This document shows, piece by piece, positions 39,805-48,619 of a DNA stretch of 64,000 nucleotides. The stretch covers positions 186,001 through 250,000 of the forward strand of contig NZ_JAMJPJ010000001.1 of assembly GCF_023555005.1 (NCBI RefSeq). Reading direction: 5' to 3'. The notes under the pieces are model-generated. The model was not told where the DNA came from. It searched no databases and was given only the letters and a program-made list of their open reading frames with translations. Within the stretch, counting starts at the first letter, position 1. Each line of letters begins with the position of its first letter. Source of the DNA: Halomonas llamarensis. Its GTDB lineage: Bacteria > Pseudomonadota > Gammaproteobacteria > Pseudomonadales > Halomonadaceae. A program made the position numbers and the translations under genes.

Positions 39805-40196
39805 GGAAAGTAAGTGACTCCTACAATGAATGACTGATGCGTATGAACAATTTAACCGTATCAGTAACTTGAATGCGGTATGGGCGAGATAGCATTAATA
39901 GTGCGTTTATTGTGCGCAAACAGTCAAATCGACGTAATGTTAATACATTGCCTAGCATACGTTATCGGCGTACGGGCGCAAAACTGTAGCGCAGCATATT
40001 GCCGCAAACAAAGAACGCAATATTTGCTGGGATACCAGTGCACAAACGACTAACTTACTAAAAAAAGACACGATCACGCAGCTATGAACTTATTTCGTTC
40101 GTTTTTATTCCGTATTGCGCTGCAGTATCGCTTGTTAAAATATTGTCGCTTTTTCATCCCTCCCCTTGACGCTTGACTGAAAGGAAAAACGTCGCC
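39805..40196. other. divergent intergenic region between the c-di-GMP gene and nhaD
   Basis: About 390 AT-rich bases hold the promoters of both divergent genes. TTGCGC and TTAAAAT-like boxes near 40115-40140 could serve nhaD. I see no terminator, no ORF with a credible start and no pattern I recognise as a sodium or lithium riboswitch. Confidence 0.5.
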
Positions 40197-41675
40197 ATGA
40201 CAATGTTATATGCGCCATCAAGCCAGCCGCGACCTTATCGCCGCTGGCTTTTTTTGTTGGCCTCTCTGCTGCTCTTTGTTAGTCCCAGCGCTTTCGCCGT
40301 TACCGGTGAACTCGATCTCACCAGTAGCGGTGTGGGCTTTTTTGCCGTCGCGATCTTCGTTTTGGCCTACATGCTGGTCATGGCCGAAGAAAAGATTCAC
40401 ATGCGCAAATCGAAACCCGTACTCGTGGCCGCCGGTATCATTTGGGGCCTTATCGGTTGGGTTTACGTCCAAAACGGTATGTCGACAGATTCCGAACACG
40501 CATTCCGCATCACGCTTTTGGAGTTCACCGAGCTGATGCTGTTCTTGCTGGTCGCCATGACGTATATCAACGCCATGGACGAGCGTAAGGTCTTCGATGC
40601 ATTACGCTCATGGATGCTGCGCAAGGGCTTCAGCTATCGCCAGTTATTTTGGCTCACGGGTGGGCTTGCCTTTGTTCTCTCACCCATCGCCGACAACCTG
40701 ACCACCGCGCTTTTGATGTGCGCCGTGGTCACCAAAGTCGCCGAGGGTGATAAGCGCTTCATCAACATGGCGTGTATCAATATCGTCGTGGCCGCCAACG
40801 CTGGCGGCGCCTTTAGCCCTTTTGGCGATATCACCACGCTGATGGTATGGCAGGCGGGCATGGTAGAATTCCAAGAGTTCTTCATCCTGTTCTTCCCGGC
40901 GCTAGTGAACTTCCTGATCCCGGCGTTGATCATGAACTTCTTCATCAAAAGCGCCAAGCCCGAAAGTGTTTACGAAGATGTCTGGCTCAAGCGCGGTGCC
41001 CGACGCATTATTGCGCTATTTCTGCTCACGATTATCACCGCCGTTTTATGTCACACGTTGCTGCATCTACCGCCGGTACTGGGCATGATGACGGGGCTTG
41101 GTTATCTGCAGTTTTTCGGCTACTACCTGCGCCGCAGCTTGCCACGCTCGTTGGAGCGCAAGCGCGAGCGCTACAGCCGCCGTGGCGACAACAAGAAACT
41201 CGAACAGCTGGGTAGTGTCGTACCGTTTGATGTCTTCAACCGTGTCGCCCGCTCCGAGTGGGATACGTTGCTATTCTTCTACGGGGTGGTGATGTGTGTG
41301 GGTGGCCTGGGCTTTATGGGCTACCTCGCCATGCTCTCTGAGGCGCTTTACATCGGCTGGAATGCCACCGCGGCTAATATCACCCTCGGGGTTATTTCCG
41401 CGCTGGTGGATAACATCCCGGTAATGTTTGCGGTGCTGACCATGGAACCCGATATGTCACACGGCCAATGGTTATTGATTACCCTCACGGCGGGCGTGGG
41501 CGGTAGCCTTCTTTCCATTGGCTCCGCTGCGGGCGTCGCGGTAATGGGGCAGGCACGTGGTGCCTATACGTTTATGGGCCACCTGCGCTGGACGCCGGTC
41601 ATTTTCCTCGGTTATGCGGCGAGCATCATTGTCCACATGATGCTGAATGCGGAAAGCTTTGCCCTATTTAGCTAG
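40197..41675 (+). CDS. nhaD: NhaD-type sodium/proton antiporter
   Basis: Inner-membrane Na+/H+ antiporter of 492 residues, central to salt and alkali tolerance. A hydrophobic N-terminal signal-like segment (ending PSAFAVTGELDLT) is followed by about twelve membrane segments. SPIADNLTTALLM (about 161-173), NIVVAANAGGAFSPFGDITTL (about 190-210) and SALVDNIPVMFAV (about 400-412) are the paired ion-translocation motifs of the family. The ATG at 40197 follows AAGGAAA; the longer frame would need a TTG start. NhaD is well represented in halophilic gammaproteobacteria. Confidence 0.95.
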   Translation: MTMLYAPSSQPRPYRRWLFLLASLLLFVSPSAFAVTGELDLTSSGVGFFAVAIFVLAYMLVMAEEKIHMRKSKPVLVAAGIIWGLIGWVYVQNGMSTDSEHAFRITLLEFTELMLFLLVAMTYINAMDERKVFDALRSWMLRKGFSYRQLFWLTGGLAFVLSPIADNLTTALLMCAVVTKVAEGDKRFINMACINIVVAANAGGAFSPFGDITTLMVWQAGMVEFQEFFILFFPALVNFLIPALIMNFFIKSAKPESVYEDVWLKRGARRIIALFLLTIITAVLCHTLLHLPPVLGMMTGLGYLQFFGYYLRRSLPRSLERKRERYSRRGDNKKLEQLGSVVPFDVFNRVARSEWDTLLFFYGVVMCVGGLGFMGYLAMLSEALYIGWNATAANITLGVISALVDNIPVMFAVLTMEPDMSHGQWLLITLTAGVGGSLLSIGSAAGVAVMGQARGAYTFMGHLRWTPVIFLGYAASIIVHMMLNAESFALFS

Positions 41676-41693
41676 CGTTTTATCTAGGCACTT

Positions 41694-41731
41694 AAAAAGC
41701 CCCAGCACGACGATGTCGGCCGGGGCTTTTT
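41694..41731. terminator. bidirectional terminator between nhaD and fliD
   Basis: AAAAAGCCCC (41694-41703) and GGGGCTTTTT (41722-41731) form a stem with T-runs on both strands, serving the convergent nhaD and fliD genes. Confidence 0.9.
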
Positions 41732-41783
41732 ATTGTGCGCAAATAGAGGCGTTTGATCGCACCGTAAAGCGATTCTTTTACCG

Positions 41784-43196
41784 CTACTTTTTACGGCCCA
41801 GCGCCATATCCAGCGCATCAAATTGCTGTGTTAGGTAGGAGCTGGTTTGATTCATTTGCGCAATCATGGCATCGAGCTGGCCAAACTGCACCCGATAGCG
41901 CGAAATCGTGCGGTCAATGCTTTGTTCCATCCGCTCATAACGTGCGTTAAGGCTCTCGATGCGGTTTTCCGCGCCGCTAATCGCAATGCCGAGCGTGCCG
42001 TTGTTTCCGGTCAGCTGGGCCGTGGTAGTGCTCAGGGCGTCGGCCAAGCCATTTTCGTCCTCAACACCGGCAAAGAAATCGCCCAGCGCATCGGGGTTAT
42101 TTTTAGCCAGATCGCTAATGGTGTCTTCGTCGATTTCAAGCGTGCCGTCGCGCTGCAGCGTAATACCCAGTTGGCTGAGCGTTGAGAACTCCCCACCCGC
42201 CACGCCGTTTGTCAGCGCACTACGCAAGCGACCTTCAATGGTACGCACTGTACTATCGCCCACCAACTCACCGGCAGTTTCCCTATCGCCCGAATATTTT
42301 GTCAGCGTACCGATCGTCTCTTTCATGTCGTTAAAGGCTTTAACAAAGCCACCCACGGCCTCACGGATTTTGAGCGTATTGCGCTCTACCGTGACCGTAC
42401 TACTGGCGGTTTCCCCCACTCCGATATTGAGCCCACCCAAGTTGAGCGTAACCCCCTGAATCGCGCCTTCCACCTGGTTGTTTTCGCTGGTGATGGCGAT
42501 ACCATTAACCGTCAGCGCCGCATCTTGCCCGCCAATTGCCGTACCGCTGGTTAGCGCGGTGCCTTCGGCGGTATCAACGGCGGCGGCGGCACCTGCACCA
42601 TCAAGGAAACTGAAACTGTGAACAGACGCGTCCACGCCGGTTTCGTTAGAGCTCAACGCTAAACGGTAATCTGTGCCATCAAAAATCACGCTGGCGCTCA
42701 CTCCGGCGTCTTTGTTGGCATTAATCGCATCGCGGATATCTTCTAGACTGCTATCCGCCGCAATATCCACTTTTACGCTACTCGCGGTGCCGTCAGCACC
42801 GAAGTTAAGCTCTACCTGCGTTGCGCCATTAAGCGTTAGCGGTTCACTGGCGTCTGTAACTTTACTAGAGGCAAGGGTGCCGCTGGTGGCAAGCTGGGTA
42901 ACCTCGACGCGATAACTGCCCGGCAGCGCCTCGGCACTGGTGGTGGTGGTAATCTCGTCGCCGCGCACGTTAGCCGAAAGGCTCTGGTAGAGTTGGGGGT
43001 CGTTGAGCCCGTCGACGGCATCTTTAAACCCATCCAGGGAGGATTGAATTTTGCCATAAGCGGAAATTTTGGCATTTTGCTGCTCTTGCTGACGCGTAAT
43101 CGGCGCGAGTTTACCGCGCTCAGCGTCTTTTAGCTGATCAAGCAAGCCATTAAGGTCTAGGCCGGAGCCAATACCGAGAGAGGTTATTGTCGCCAT
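41784..43196 (-). CDS. fliD: flagellar filament cap protein FliD, copy 1
   Basis: A 470-residue filament cap (hook-associated protein 2) that folds exported flagellin at the tip. The N-terminal SLGIGSGLDLNGLLDQLKDA (6-25) and a C-terminal coiled region ending MNQTSSYLTQQFDALDMAL are FliD hallmarks. The middle (about 70-330) is Ala/Thr/Ser-rich and variable, as expected for surface domains. It has its own sigma-28 promoter and lies directly downstream of a second, clearly homologous fliD. No fliS or fliT chaperone gene follows. Confidence 0.95.
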   Translation of the reverse strand: MATITSLGIGSGLDLNGLLDQLKDAERGKLAPITRQQEQQNAKISAYGKIQSSLDGFKDAVDGLNDPQLYQSLSANVRGDEITTTTSAEALPGSYRVEVTQLATSGTLASSKVTDASEPLTLNGATQVELNFGADGTASSVKVDIAADSSLEDIRDAINANKDAGVSASVIFDGTDYRLALSSNETGVDASVHSFSFLDGAGAAAAVDTAEGTALTSGTAIGGQDAALTVNGIAITSENNQVEGAIQGVTLNLGGLNIGVGETASSTVTVERNTLKIREAVGGFVKAFNDMKETIGTLTKYSGDRETAGELVGDSTVRTIEGRLRSALTNGVAGGEFSTLSQLGITLQRDGTLEIDEDTISDLAKNNPDALGDFFAGVEDENGLADALSTTTAQLTGNNGTLGIAISGAENRIESLNARYERMEQSIDRTISRYRVQFGQLDAMIAQMNQTSSYLTQQFDALDMALGRKK

Positions 43197-43301
43197 ACTG
43201 GGAGTCCTCAGTGTTAAAGGCTAAACCAAACACGTGTTGCGCGACGCTAGCGTAAAAGAAGACAGAGCGCACTGTCGGTCCACGGTTTTCATTACTTATC
43301 A

Positions 43302-43328
43302 TTATCGACTGAAAAAGCGCCTTCTTTA
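43302..43328 (-). promoter_or_regulatory. sigma-28 (FliA) promoter of fliD copy 1
   Basis: Minus strand TAAA (43328-43325), exactly 15 bases, then GTCGATAA (43309-43302). This is close to the FliA consensus TAAA-N15-GCCGATAA and lies about 106 bases before the fliD start. Confidence 0.85.
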
Positions 43329-43387
43329 GCGCCTTTTTGTTATTTAACTGTATCAGCTTGTCGTGTCATGGCAAACGACCTACCAAC

Positions 43388-43413
43388 AAAAAGCCCGCAT
43401 TAGCGGGCTTTTT
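43388..43413 (-). terminator. terminator of fliD copy 2
   Basis: AAAAAGCCCGC (43388-43398) pairs with GCGGGCTTTTT (43403-43413). It isolates the two fliD transcription units. Confidence 0.9.
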
Positions 43414-43446
43414 GTTATAACATCAAGCGGTTGAAGCATCCGCGCG

Positions 43447-44817
43447 TTAGTTACCAGCGTTGAGCTGTGCCTCCATTGAGGAAAACTGCTGCGTCAAAAA
43501 GCTACTCGTCTGGTTCATCTCGGCAATCATGCTGTCGAGCTGGCCGAACTGTTCGCGGAAACGGCCAATGGTCAGATCAATGGACTGCTCCATGCGTGTG
43601 AAGCGATCACCAAGCGACTCGATACGATTTTCGGCGCCGTTAATCGCGCCCTGAACGGAACCGTTGCCGCTCAACATTTGACCAACGCTTGTGTCGATCT
43701 GCTCAGCCAAACCGGTGGCGTTCTCGCCACCGGCGAAGAAATCCGATAGTGCTTGCTGGTCGTTGGCAATAACGTCGTCCAGACGGCCTTCGTCTATCGA
43801 GAGCGTGCCGTCTACCTCAAGCGTGATGCCAATATCGCTAAGCATCGAGAAACCATCTCCGCCCGAGGCAACGCCGCCGCTCAGCGCACTACGCAGCGTT
43901 GATTCAACCCTGCGCACCGTGTTGTCACCGTTGAGCTCACCGGCCTTCCCGGTTTCTTGGTCAAAAGAGGTCAGCTCGCCAATGGAGGTTTTCAGCGAAT
44001 TATAAGAATCGACAAAACCCGTTACGGCCTCACGCACGGCGAGGGTATCCTGCTCAACGGCTACCGTGCTTGTGCCTTCGCTTTGCAGGTTCAAGGTGAC
44101 GCCTTGAATCGCGCCCTCTACCTGGTTATTTTCACTGGTGATGGTGATGCCATTGACATCCAGTTTCGCATCGGTGCCTGCTTGATGGGTATTCGTGGTG
44201 TCGGCCGCGAAAGGCGCTGGATCGGTGCCATCAAATGAAAAGCTTGAAATCGAAGCATCCGCGCCAGTTTCGCGGGAGCTTAGTGCCAGGCGAAACTCAT
44301 CGGTGCCACTGCCGTCGTTAATAATGGTCGCGTTGACGCCAGAATTTTCATCGGCGTTGATGGCATCGCGAATACCTTCAAGCGAGCTATCCGCTGCAAT
44401 AGTGACATCCTGAGTCGACCCATCGCCAAAGGTGAACGTCATCTGCTGTTCGGCGCCAGAGATGGCAGTATCTGACTCGGCCACACCGGTTGAAGCCAGC
44501 GTGCCGCGCGTGGCAAGCGACGTCACGTCAATGTTGTAGCTGCCCGGCATCGCCGTTTCATCTGCTGCCGCGCTTACCGATTCCCCGCTAATGTTAGCAG
44601 AGAGGCTTTCGTACAACGAGGTATCGTTTAGCGCGCTGGCGCTGCTCTGAAACCCAGAAAGCGCGCTTTCAAGCGTCCCGTAAGCAGAGATTTTTGTCTT
44701 CTGAGATTCTAGCTGCTGTTCAACAGGCACCAGCTTTTCTCGCTCCGCGCTGCGCAGCTGATCCAACAGACCGTTAAGATCCAGCCCAGAACCAACGCCA
44801 AGAGATGAAATCGACAT
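43447..44817 (-). CDS. fliD: flagellar filament cap protein FliD, copy 2
   Basis: A 456-residue paralogue of the neighbouring FliD. The first 25 residues (SLGVGSGLDLNGLLDQLRSA), the block TSENNQVEGAIQGVTLNL and the C-terminus (QMNQ/EMNQTSSFLTQQF) are nearly identical to copy 1, while the centre differs. The ATG at 44817 is preceded by AAGGATGG; the 19-residue extension to 44874 is unlikely. It has its own sigma-28 promoter and terminator, so the pair is a tandem duplication of a whole transcription unit. Confidence 0.95.
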   Translation of the reverse strand: MSISSLGVGSGLDLNGLLDQLRSAEREKLVPVEQQLESQKTKISAYGTLESALSGFQSSASALNDTSLYESLSANISGESVSAAADETAMPGSYNIDVTSLATRGTLASTGVAESDTAISGAEQQMTFTFGDGSTQDVTIAADSSLEGIRDAINADENSGVNATIINDGSGTDEFRLALSSRETGADASISSFSFDGTDPAPFAADTTNTHQAGTDAKLDVNGITITSENNQVEGAIQGVTLNLQSEGTSTVAVEQDTLAVREAVTGFVDSYNSLKTSIGELTSFDQETGKAGELNGDNTVRRVESTLRSALSGGVASGGDGFSMLSDIGITLEVDGTLSIDEGRLDDVIANDQQALSDFFAGGENATGLAEQIDTSVGQMLSGNGSVQGAINGAENRIESLGDRFTRMEQSIDLTIGRFREQFGQLDSMIAEMNQTSSFLTQQFSSMEAQLNAGN

Positions 44818-44940
44818 ACCAAACCATCCTTTTTTTCGCGGTGCGACTTCTTCTACAGAGCCACTGCTCGACACCGACGAAGCATAATGCGATGTATTCG
44901 ACGCTTTTACGCGCCCTACTGATTTAACTTATACACTAAA

Positions 44941-44967
44941 TAATCGGCCTTAAGATGGCGAACTTGA
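44941..44967 (-). promoter_or_regulatory. sigma-28 (FliA) promoter of fliD copy 2
   Basis: Minus strand TCAA (44967-44964), 15 bases, then GCCGATTA (44948-44941). This is close to the FliA consensus and lies about 124 bases before the fliD start. Confidence 0.8.
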
Positions 44968-45022
44968 AGCCAAGTGCCACTTTTTATGTATCAATATGTA
45001 ATGCCAGCTAGCCACTATCCGC

Positions 45023-45379
45023 TTACCGCTCCGCTTGAGTTAACGCCTGCAGCCGCTGATACAGCGATCTTGCACTTTCAACCGCCGTCGCCTCGTGAGC
45101 ATCCAAGGCAAGGTAAACATCGCGGCGCTTGTCTTGAGTCACCGCTTCTAGCTCGGTCTCGTAGCGATTTAACAGGTGCTCCAAGTTCAGACGAATCATC
45201 ATAAGCTCCAGCTCAAACTCCTGTTGCAACGACTCGTAACGCGCCTTCTGCGCCGCCGTTTGGTTCGTCTTCCCCTTGACTTTGAGCGTAGTATTCACTT
45301 CTTTTTTCATGGTGTTAAGTTTAGGAATGAGGTCATAAATCACCTCATAAGCGGAAATATTGGCAGTGGCTTGGCTCAC
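45023..45379 (-). CDS. helical protein of the flagellar region, function unknown
   Basis: A 118-residue protein, soluble by composition and predicted almost wholly helical, with charged heptad-like stretches at about 15-45 and 50-80 (QKARYESLQQEFELELMMIR). No signal peptide. It lies upstream of fliD copy 2 on the same strand but is separated from it by the sigma-28 promoter. Size, charge and location would suit a flagellar export chaperone in the FliT/FliS position, yet I see no family signature, so the function stays open. Confidence 0.65.
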   Translation of the reverse strand: MSQATANISAYEVIYDLIPKLNTMKKEVNTTLKVKGKTNQTAAQKARYESLQQEFELELMMIRLNLEHLLNRYETELEAVTQDKRRDVYLALDAHEATAVESARSLYQRLQALTQAER

Positions 45380-45459
45380 AACGCCCCCATAAACGGCAAA
45401 AAAATATCAGCGACCACGAAAATAGCACACCCCGAATGGAATGCACGGGTAGCGTTCAT

Positions 45460-46068
45460 TCACATCTTCGCGTTGCCGTCGATAACCGCCTGAAGACCGC
45501 TGGCCGTCACCGGTTGCTTTTCCACATCCATCACCTTGCCCCCAGCACGGGCGAGCTCTTTTGAAAGGTTTACCAAACGCACCAGCTGAAGTTTATTCGG
45601 CGTTGCATTGCGGCTCTTTTTTAGCATCTTCACGCTGACGCCTTTGACCGGGATCTGGCCGTTATCATTATTAAAAGACGGTAGCCGACCCGGTGGGTAC
45701 GCATTGGCAATATAAATCGGGTTGCGCGGCGATTCGCCCGCCAAGGTGAAAGATTTACTGCTGCTTTCATAAACGGCCCCAGCGGCGCCAAGCAACATGC
45801 CCAAGCGTTCATTTAACGCAAGTGTGGGGTCATCAAACATGACAAATAGCCCCCACGCACCGGCGTTCTCATCTACCAGCACGGGAGAATCATCTGCGGG
45901 GGGAGTGGCAGCGCTGCTTGGTGGCTTACGGGGTTTGCGCTGACGAAAGCCTAAATTCACGTTCAGGGTTTCCCCCGTTACCAGCAGGTAGATCACTATC
46001 AAGCCGCAGTTAAGGCTTACCCAACCCGCTAAAATCGCGATCAAAAACGGGAGTGTTGTCGAATCCAT
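45460..46068 (-). CDS. membrane-anchored protein with a ZipA C-terminal-like domain
   Basis: A 202-residue protein with one N-terminal membrane helix (about 6-30), a Pro/Ala-rich linker (about 43-65) and a globular C-terminal domain. The stretch GLFVMFDDPTLALNERLGML and the following IYIANAYPPGRLPSF recall the FtsZ-binding domain of ZipA (strand, helix, then VANxxEPGxF). A paralogue with the same layout starts at 63748 beyond fliC. A weak FliA-like site (GGCGATAA at 46104-46097) precedes it. A cell-division role is not claimed; the resemblance needs a profile search. Confidence 0.55.
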   Translation of the reverse strand: MDSTTLPFLIAILAGWVSLNCGLIVIYLLVTGETLNVNLGFRQRKPRKPPSSAATPPADDSPVLVDENAGAWGLFVMFDDPTLALNERLGMLLGAAGAVYESSSKSFTLAGESPRNPIYIANAYPPGRLPSFNNDNGQIPVKGVSVKMLKKSRNATPNKLQLVRLVNLSKELARAGGKVMDVEKQPVTASGLQAVIDGNAKM

Positions 46069-46255
46069 GACCTTCTCGGTATTAGGTTACACGCTATTAT
46101 CGCCGACAAAGGTGCCGACTAGCATTGAGATATATCAAGCTGAGCAGCCCACGCCAGTTAAGCAACTTAATGAATCTATACTATCTAATATAAGTTAAGC
46201 GAACCACTTAAACACCCACGTTGAGGCTTTCAAAACCTCGATAACGGGCGGGTGA

Positions 46256-47044
46256 TCACCCGGTATTACGAAGCGTTACTGTGCCCCACACCACAAAGTG
46301 CGGGTTGAGTTTTTCGCGCGGTGTAGCGTAGGAAAGCGGCTCGCCTTGCAGTGTTTCCACCCGGCCCCCGGCTTGCTCAACCACCACTTGCGCGGCACCG
46401 GTATCCCACAGGCAAGTTGGCCCTAGGCGCGGGTAAACATCGGCCTTACCTTCGGCAATCACGCATTGCTTCAGTGAACTGCCCATGGGCAGCATATTGT
46501 GCTCGCCGAGTTTTGTTAGCCAATCGGCGAGATCCGGGCTTGCGTGCGAACGGCTACCCACGACCCGCCAGGGCGTATTAGCAGCGGGCTTACCGGCCAC
46601 GTGCAGTGTATGGCGCGCACCATGTTCATCGACTTTCACCGCGCCCATGCCTTCTGCGGCAAGATATGCTGTGCCCAGCGCAGGCGCGGTCACCACGCCC
46701 AGCACGGGTTTGCCCTGTTCGATCAACGCGATATTGACGGTAAACTCATCGTTACGCTTAATGAACTCCTTGGTGCCATCGAGCGGGTCCACCAGCCAGT
46801 AGCGGCCGTCCTCGTCTGGCCCGGCGAAACCCTGCTCGTCTTCCTCCGAGAGCACCGGAATGCCCTGCGGTAGCGCGTTGAGCTCACGGACGATAATCTC
46901 ATGCGCGGCTTTATCCGCCTCGGTCAGCGGGCTTTTATCTTCCTTCTCTTCCACGCTGAACTCGCGCGCGTACACCGTCATGATGGCATCGCCCGCCTCG
47001 CGAGCAATACGTTCTACGGTGTTTAATAAGTCGGTCATATCCAT
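46256..47044 (-). CDS. cysQ: 3'(2'),5'-bisphosphate nucleotidase CysQ, copy A
   Basis: A 262-residue Mg-dependent phosphatase that converts PAP (the by-product of PAPS use) to AMP. Inositol-monophosphatase fold motifs are SPLTEADKAAHE (about 38-49), PVLSEED (about 62-68), WLVDPLDGTKEFIKRN (about 82-97) and LWDTGAAQVVVEQAGG (about 211-226). It is strongly similar to copy B at 51.9-52.7 kb. Its 5' region is rearranged: a truncated small ORF and a REP-like element sit where a promoter would be expected. Confidence 0.95.
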   Translation of the reverse strand: MDMTDLLNTVERIAREAGDAIMTVYAREFSVEEKEDKSPLTEADKAAHEIIVRELNALPQGIPVLSEEDEQGFAGPDEDGRYWLVDPLDGTKEFIKRNDEFTVNIALIEQGKPVLGVVTAPALGTAYLAAEGMGAVKVDEHGARHTLHVAGKPAANTPWRVVGSRSHASPDLADWLTKLGEHNMLPMGSSLKQCVIAEGKADVYPRLGPTCLWDTGAAQVVVEQAGGRVETLQGEPLSYATPREKLNPHFVVWGTVTLRNTG

Positions 47045-47071
47045 CGTATTCTCGTCTCTATTTTCGGCGCT

Positions 47072-47096
47072 CGCTCACCCTGAGCATGTCGAAGGG
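47072..47096. repeat. REP-like element
   Basis: CGCTCACCCTGAGCATGTCG followed by AAGGG, one mismatch from the common core. It lies between cysQ copy A and the truncated small ORF and encodes the last residues of the latter. Confidence 0.85.
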
Positions 47097-47248
47097 TGGT
47101 CAGCATCCAACATCACTCGTGTATTCTCCCGCTGCTGTTTCACTGCATCATCGAGAATCGTCAATAGCTTGTCGTAAGCTTCCGGCATATCGCCTTCCAT
47201 GCCGATATTCTCGAAGCGCTCGACGGTGTGCTGCGTCTCATTATAGAC
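47075..47248 (-). pseudogene. 5'-truncated copy of the small helical ORF found downstream of cysQ copy B
   Basis: The minus-strand translation HTVERFENIGMEGDMPEAYD and the following LLTILDDAVKQQRENTRVML match the complete ORF at 51661-51879. The match breaks off at codons for NETQ (about 47240), where the rpn leader repeat begins. The first 17 or so codons of the gene are missing, so it has lost its start. It shows that a cysQ-plus-small-ORF unit was duplicated before the rpn elements arrived or recombined here. Confidence 0.75.
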
Positions 47249-47395
47249 GAGCGCCACTGGCACGATGTGAGGAGGGCTCGATAGTAGCAAACAATGGCAG
47301 GGGAAGTGTCGATGAGTTAGCGAAGGCGCTATCGCATGGACTTGGGATCGGGCGTGTTGTGGTAAAGTACGAATATTCAGACAGGAGCGCGCATG
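47249..47395 (+). repeat. rpn leader repeat, copy 1
   Basis: The stretch starting GAGCGCCACTGGCACGATGT and running into the start codon of the first rpn gene recurs before the other two rpn starts (48855-49005 and 50491-50640). The 5' 90 bases are almost invariant; the last 50, with the presumed promoter (TAAAGT/TAAAAT) and AGGAG ribosome site, vary slightly. Confidence 0.85.
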
Positions 47396-48385
47396 GCCCC
47401 TAAGATCCATAATCGTCACGACCACAGCTATAAGCTAATGTTCTCGCACAAACAGATGGTGCGAGACTTGCTGACCGGATTTGTGAATGAAGCCTGGGTG
47501 GAACAGCTAGATTTCAGTCAGATGGAGCAGGTGAGCGGCACCTACATCACCGATGAGCTGCGCGACCGCGAAGATGACATGATTTGGCGGATATGGTGGC
47601 GAGACCGGTGGTTGTACGTTTATCTCCTGCTGGAGTTCCAATCACGCGAAGATGATTTCATGGCCGTGCGGATCATGAGCTACCTAGGGCTGCTGTATCA
47701 GGACCTGATTCGTCAGGAAGCCTTCACGCCAAGTGGCAAACTGCCACCGGTGCTGCCAATCGTGCTCTATAATGGAGAAAAACGCTGGGCAGCGGCACAA
47801 AACATCGCGGATCTGGTCGAACCGGTACCGGGAGGTTTGGAGGATTACCGGCCTAATCTGCGCTATTTGCTGCTCGACGAAGGAGCGATTGTTGATGCAC
47901 CGGGCTGGTCGGATGAAATGCGCAATATTGTGGCAGCAGTATTTCGTATTGAGAAGCATCGCGATGAGCAAGATGTATCGGAAGCGATGGGGCATTTAGC
48001 AGAGTGGCTAAGTGGTCCAGAACAAGCCAGTTTGAGGCGAGCGATCATCGTTTGGTTCTACCGTGTTTTCCTGCCTAACCGAGCTCCTGAACTGGAGTTC
48101 CCAGAGGTCAGTGATTTCACCAATTTGCATGAGGTACACGACATGCTAGCAGAACGGATCAAGAAATGGCCTGAGCAGTGGGAAGCGAGAGGAGAAGCGA
48201 GAGGAGAAGCGAGAGGAGAAGTGAAAGGTGAAGCTAAGTTTTTAAAAATGCAGATTGCTTCAAAGTATGGCGAGTGCCCTGACTGGGCTCAGAATAAGCT
48301 CAACGCGGCTGATGCTGAGCAGCTTGAGGCATGGGGTAAGCGCATCTTCCGTGCCGAGACATTGGAAGAGCTGCTGTCAGACTGA
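47393..48385 (+). CDS. Rpn-family PD-(D/E)XK nuclease (YhgA-like), copy A
   Basis: A 330-residue recombination-promoting nuclease/putative transposase family protein. The N-terminal HDHSYKLMFSHKQMVRDLL (residues 7-25), the catalytic-core strand YVYLLLEFQSREDD (about 76-89) and PIVLYNGEKRW (about 121-131) are intact. A C-terminal linker carries the repeat GEARGEARGE (about 266-275) and a helical tail. AGGAG precedes the start. In E. coli such proteins cut DNA, are toxic and have been linked to phage defence, with a C-terminal fragment as inhibitor; the same arrangement seems present here (internal start at 48143). Confidence 0.88.
   Translation: MAPKIHNRHDHSYKLMFSHKQMVRDLLTGFVNEAWVEQLDFSQMEQVSGTYITDELRDREDDMIWRIWWRDRWLYVYLLLEFQSREDDFMAVRIMSYLGLLYQDLIRQEAFTPSGKLPPVLPIVLYNGEKRWAAAQNIADLVEPVPGGLEDYRPNLRYLLLDEGAIVDAPGWSDEMRNIVAAVFRIEKHRDEQDVSEAMGHLAEWLSGPEQASLRRAIIVWFYRVFLPNRAPELEFPEVSDFTNLHEVHDMLAERIKKWPEQWEARGEARGEARGEVKGEAKFLKMQIASKYGECPDWAQNKLNAADAEQLEAWGKRIFRAETLEELLSD
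48143..48385 (+). CDS. predicted internal-start short product of Rpn copy A (RpnS-like)
   Basis: The in-frame ATG at 48143 (codon 251 of the rpn gene) is preceded by GAGGT (48131-48135), seven bases away. Translation from here gives an 80-residue C-terminal fragment (MLAERIKKWPEQW and so on). The second intact rpn gene has an equivalent Met with a strong Shine-Dalgarno at codon 252. Known Rpn systems use such a fragment to inhibit the full nuclease. This is a prediction from sequence only. Confidence 0.55.
   Translation: MLAERIKKWPEQWEARGEARGEARGEVKGEAKFLKMQIASKYGECPDWAQNKLNAADAEQLEAWGKRIFRAETLEELLSD
48182..48229 (+). repeat. 12-bp tandem repeat in rpn copy A
   Basis: GAAGCGAGAGGA occurs three times perfectly (48182-48217), then a degenerate fourth unit. 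The 12-bp unit keeps frame and encodes repeats of EARG, so unit changes would alter linker length only. Confidence 0.9.
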
Positions 48386-48619
48386 CGAGGTGGAAGTGAT
48401 TTCACCAATTTGCATGAGGTACACGACATACCGGCAGAACGAATCAAAAAATGGCCTGAACAGTGGGAAGAAAGAGGCCGTTAAGAAGCTTTAGAGAGCA
48501 AGCGTAATGCAGCCCGAAAATTGATAGCGTTGACGTAAATGAACGATCAACTGATCGCGGAAATCGAAGAACTACCGGTTGAAGAAGTCGAAAAGTTGCG
48601 TGCCGAAACGCAGCACTGA
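48386..48619 (+). pseudogene. 3' remnant of an rpn gene
   Basis: From 48395 the frame reads SDFTNLHEVHD, IPAERIKKWPEQWEERGR, stop, EALESKRNAARKLIALT, stop, MNDQLIAEIEELPVEEVEKL and ends at 48619. It matches the last 75 or so codons of the rpn genes with two in-frame stops. The first part repeats codons just upstream in copy A; the second resembles copy B. The Met codon of the internal start is ATA here (48428-48430), so no short product could start there. Confidence 0.85.

Noticed and set aside
39805..40196. Ion-sensing riboswitch upstream of nhaD
   Set aside because: No conserved helix pattern that I recognise; the region looks like an AT-rich promoter.
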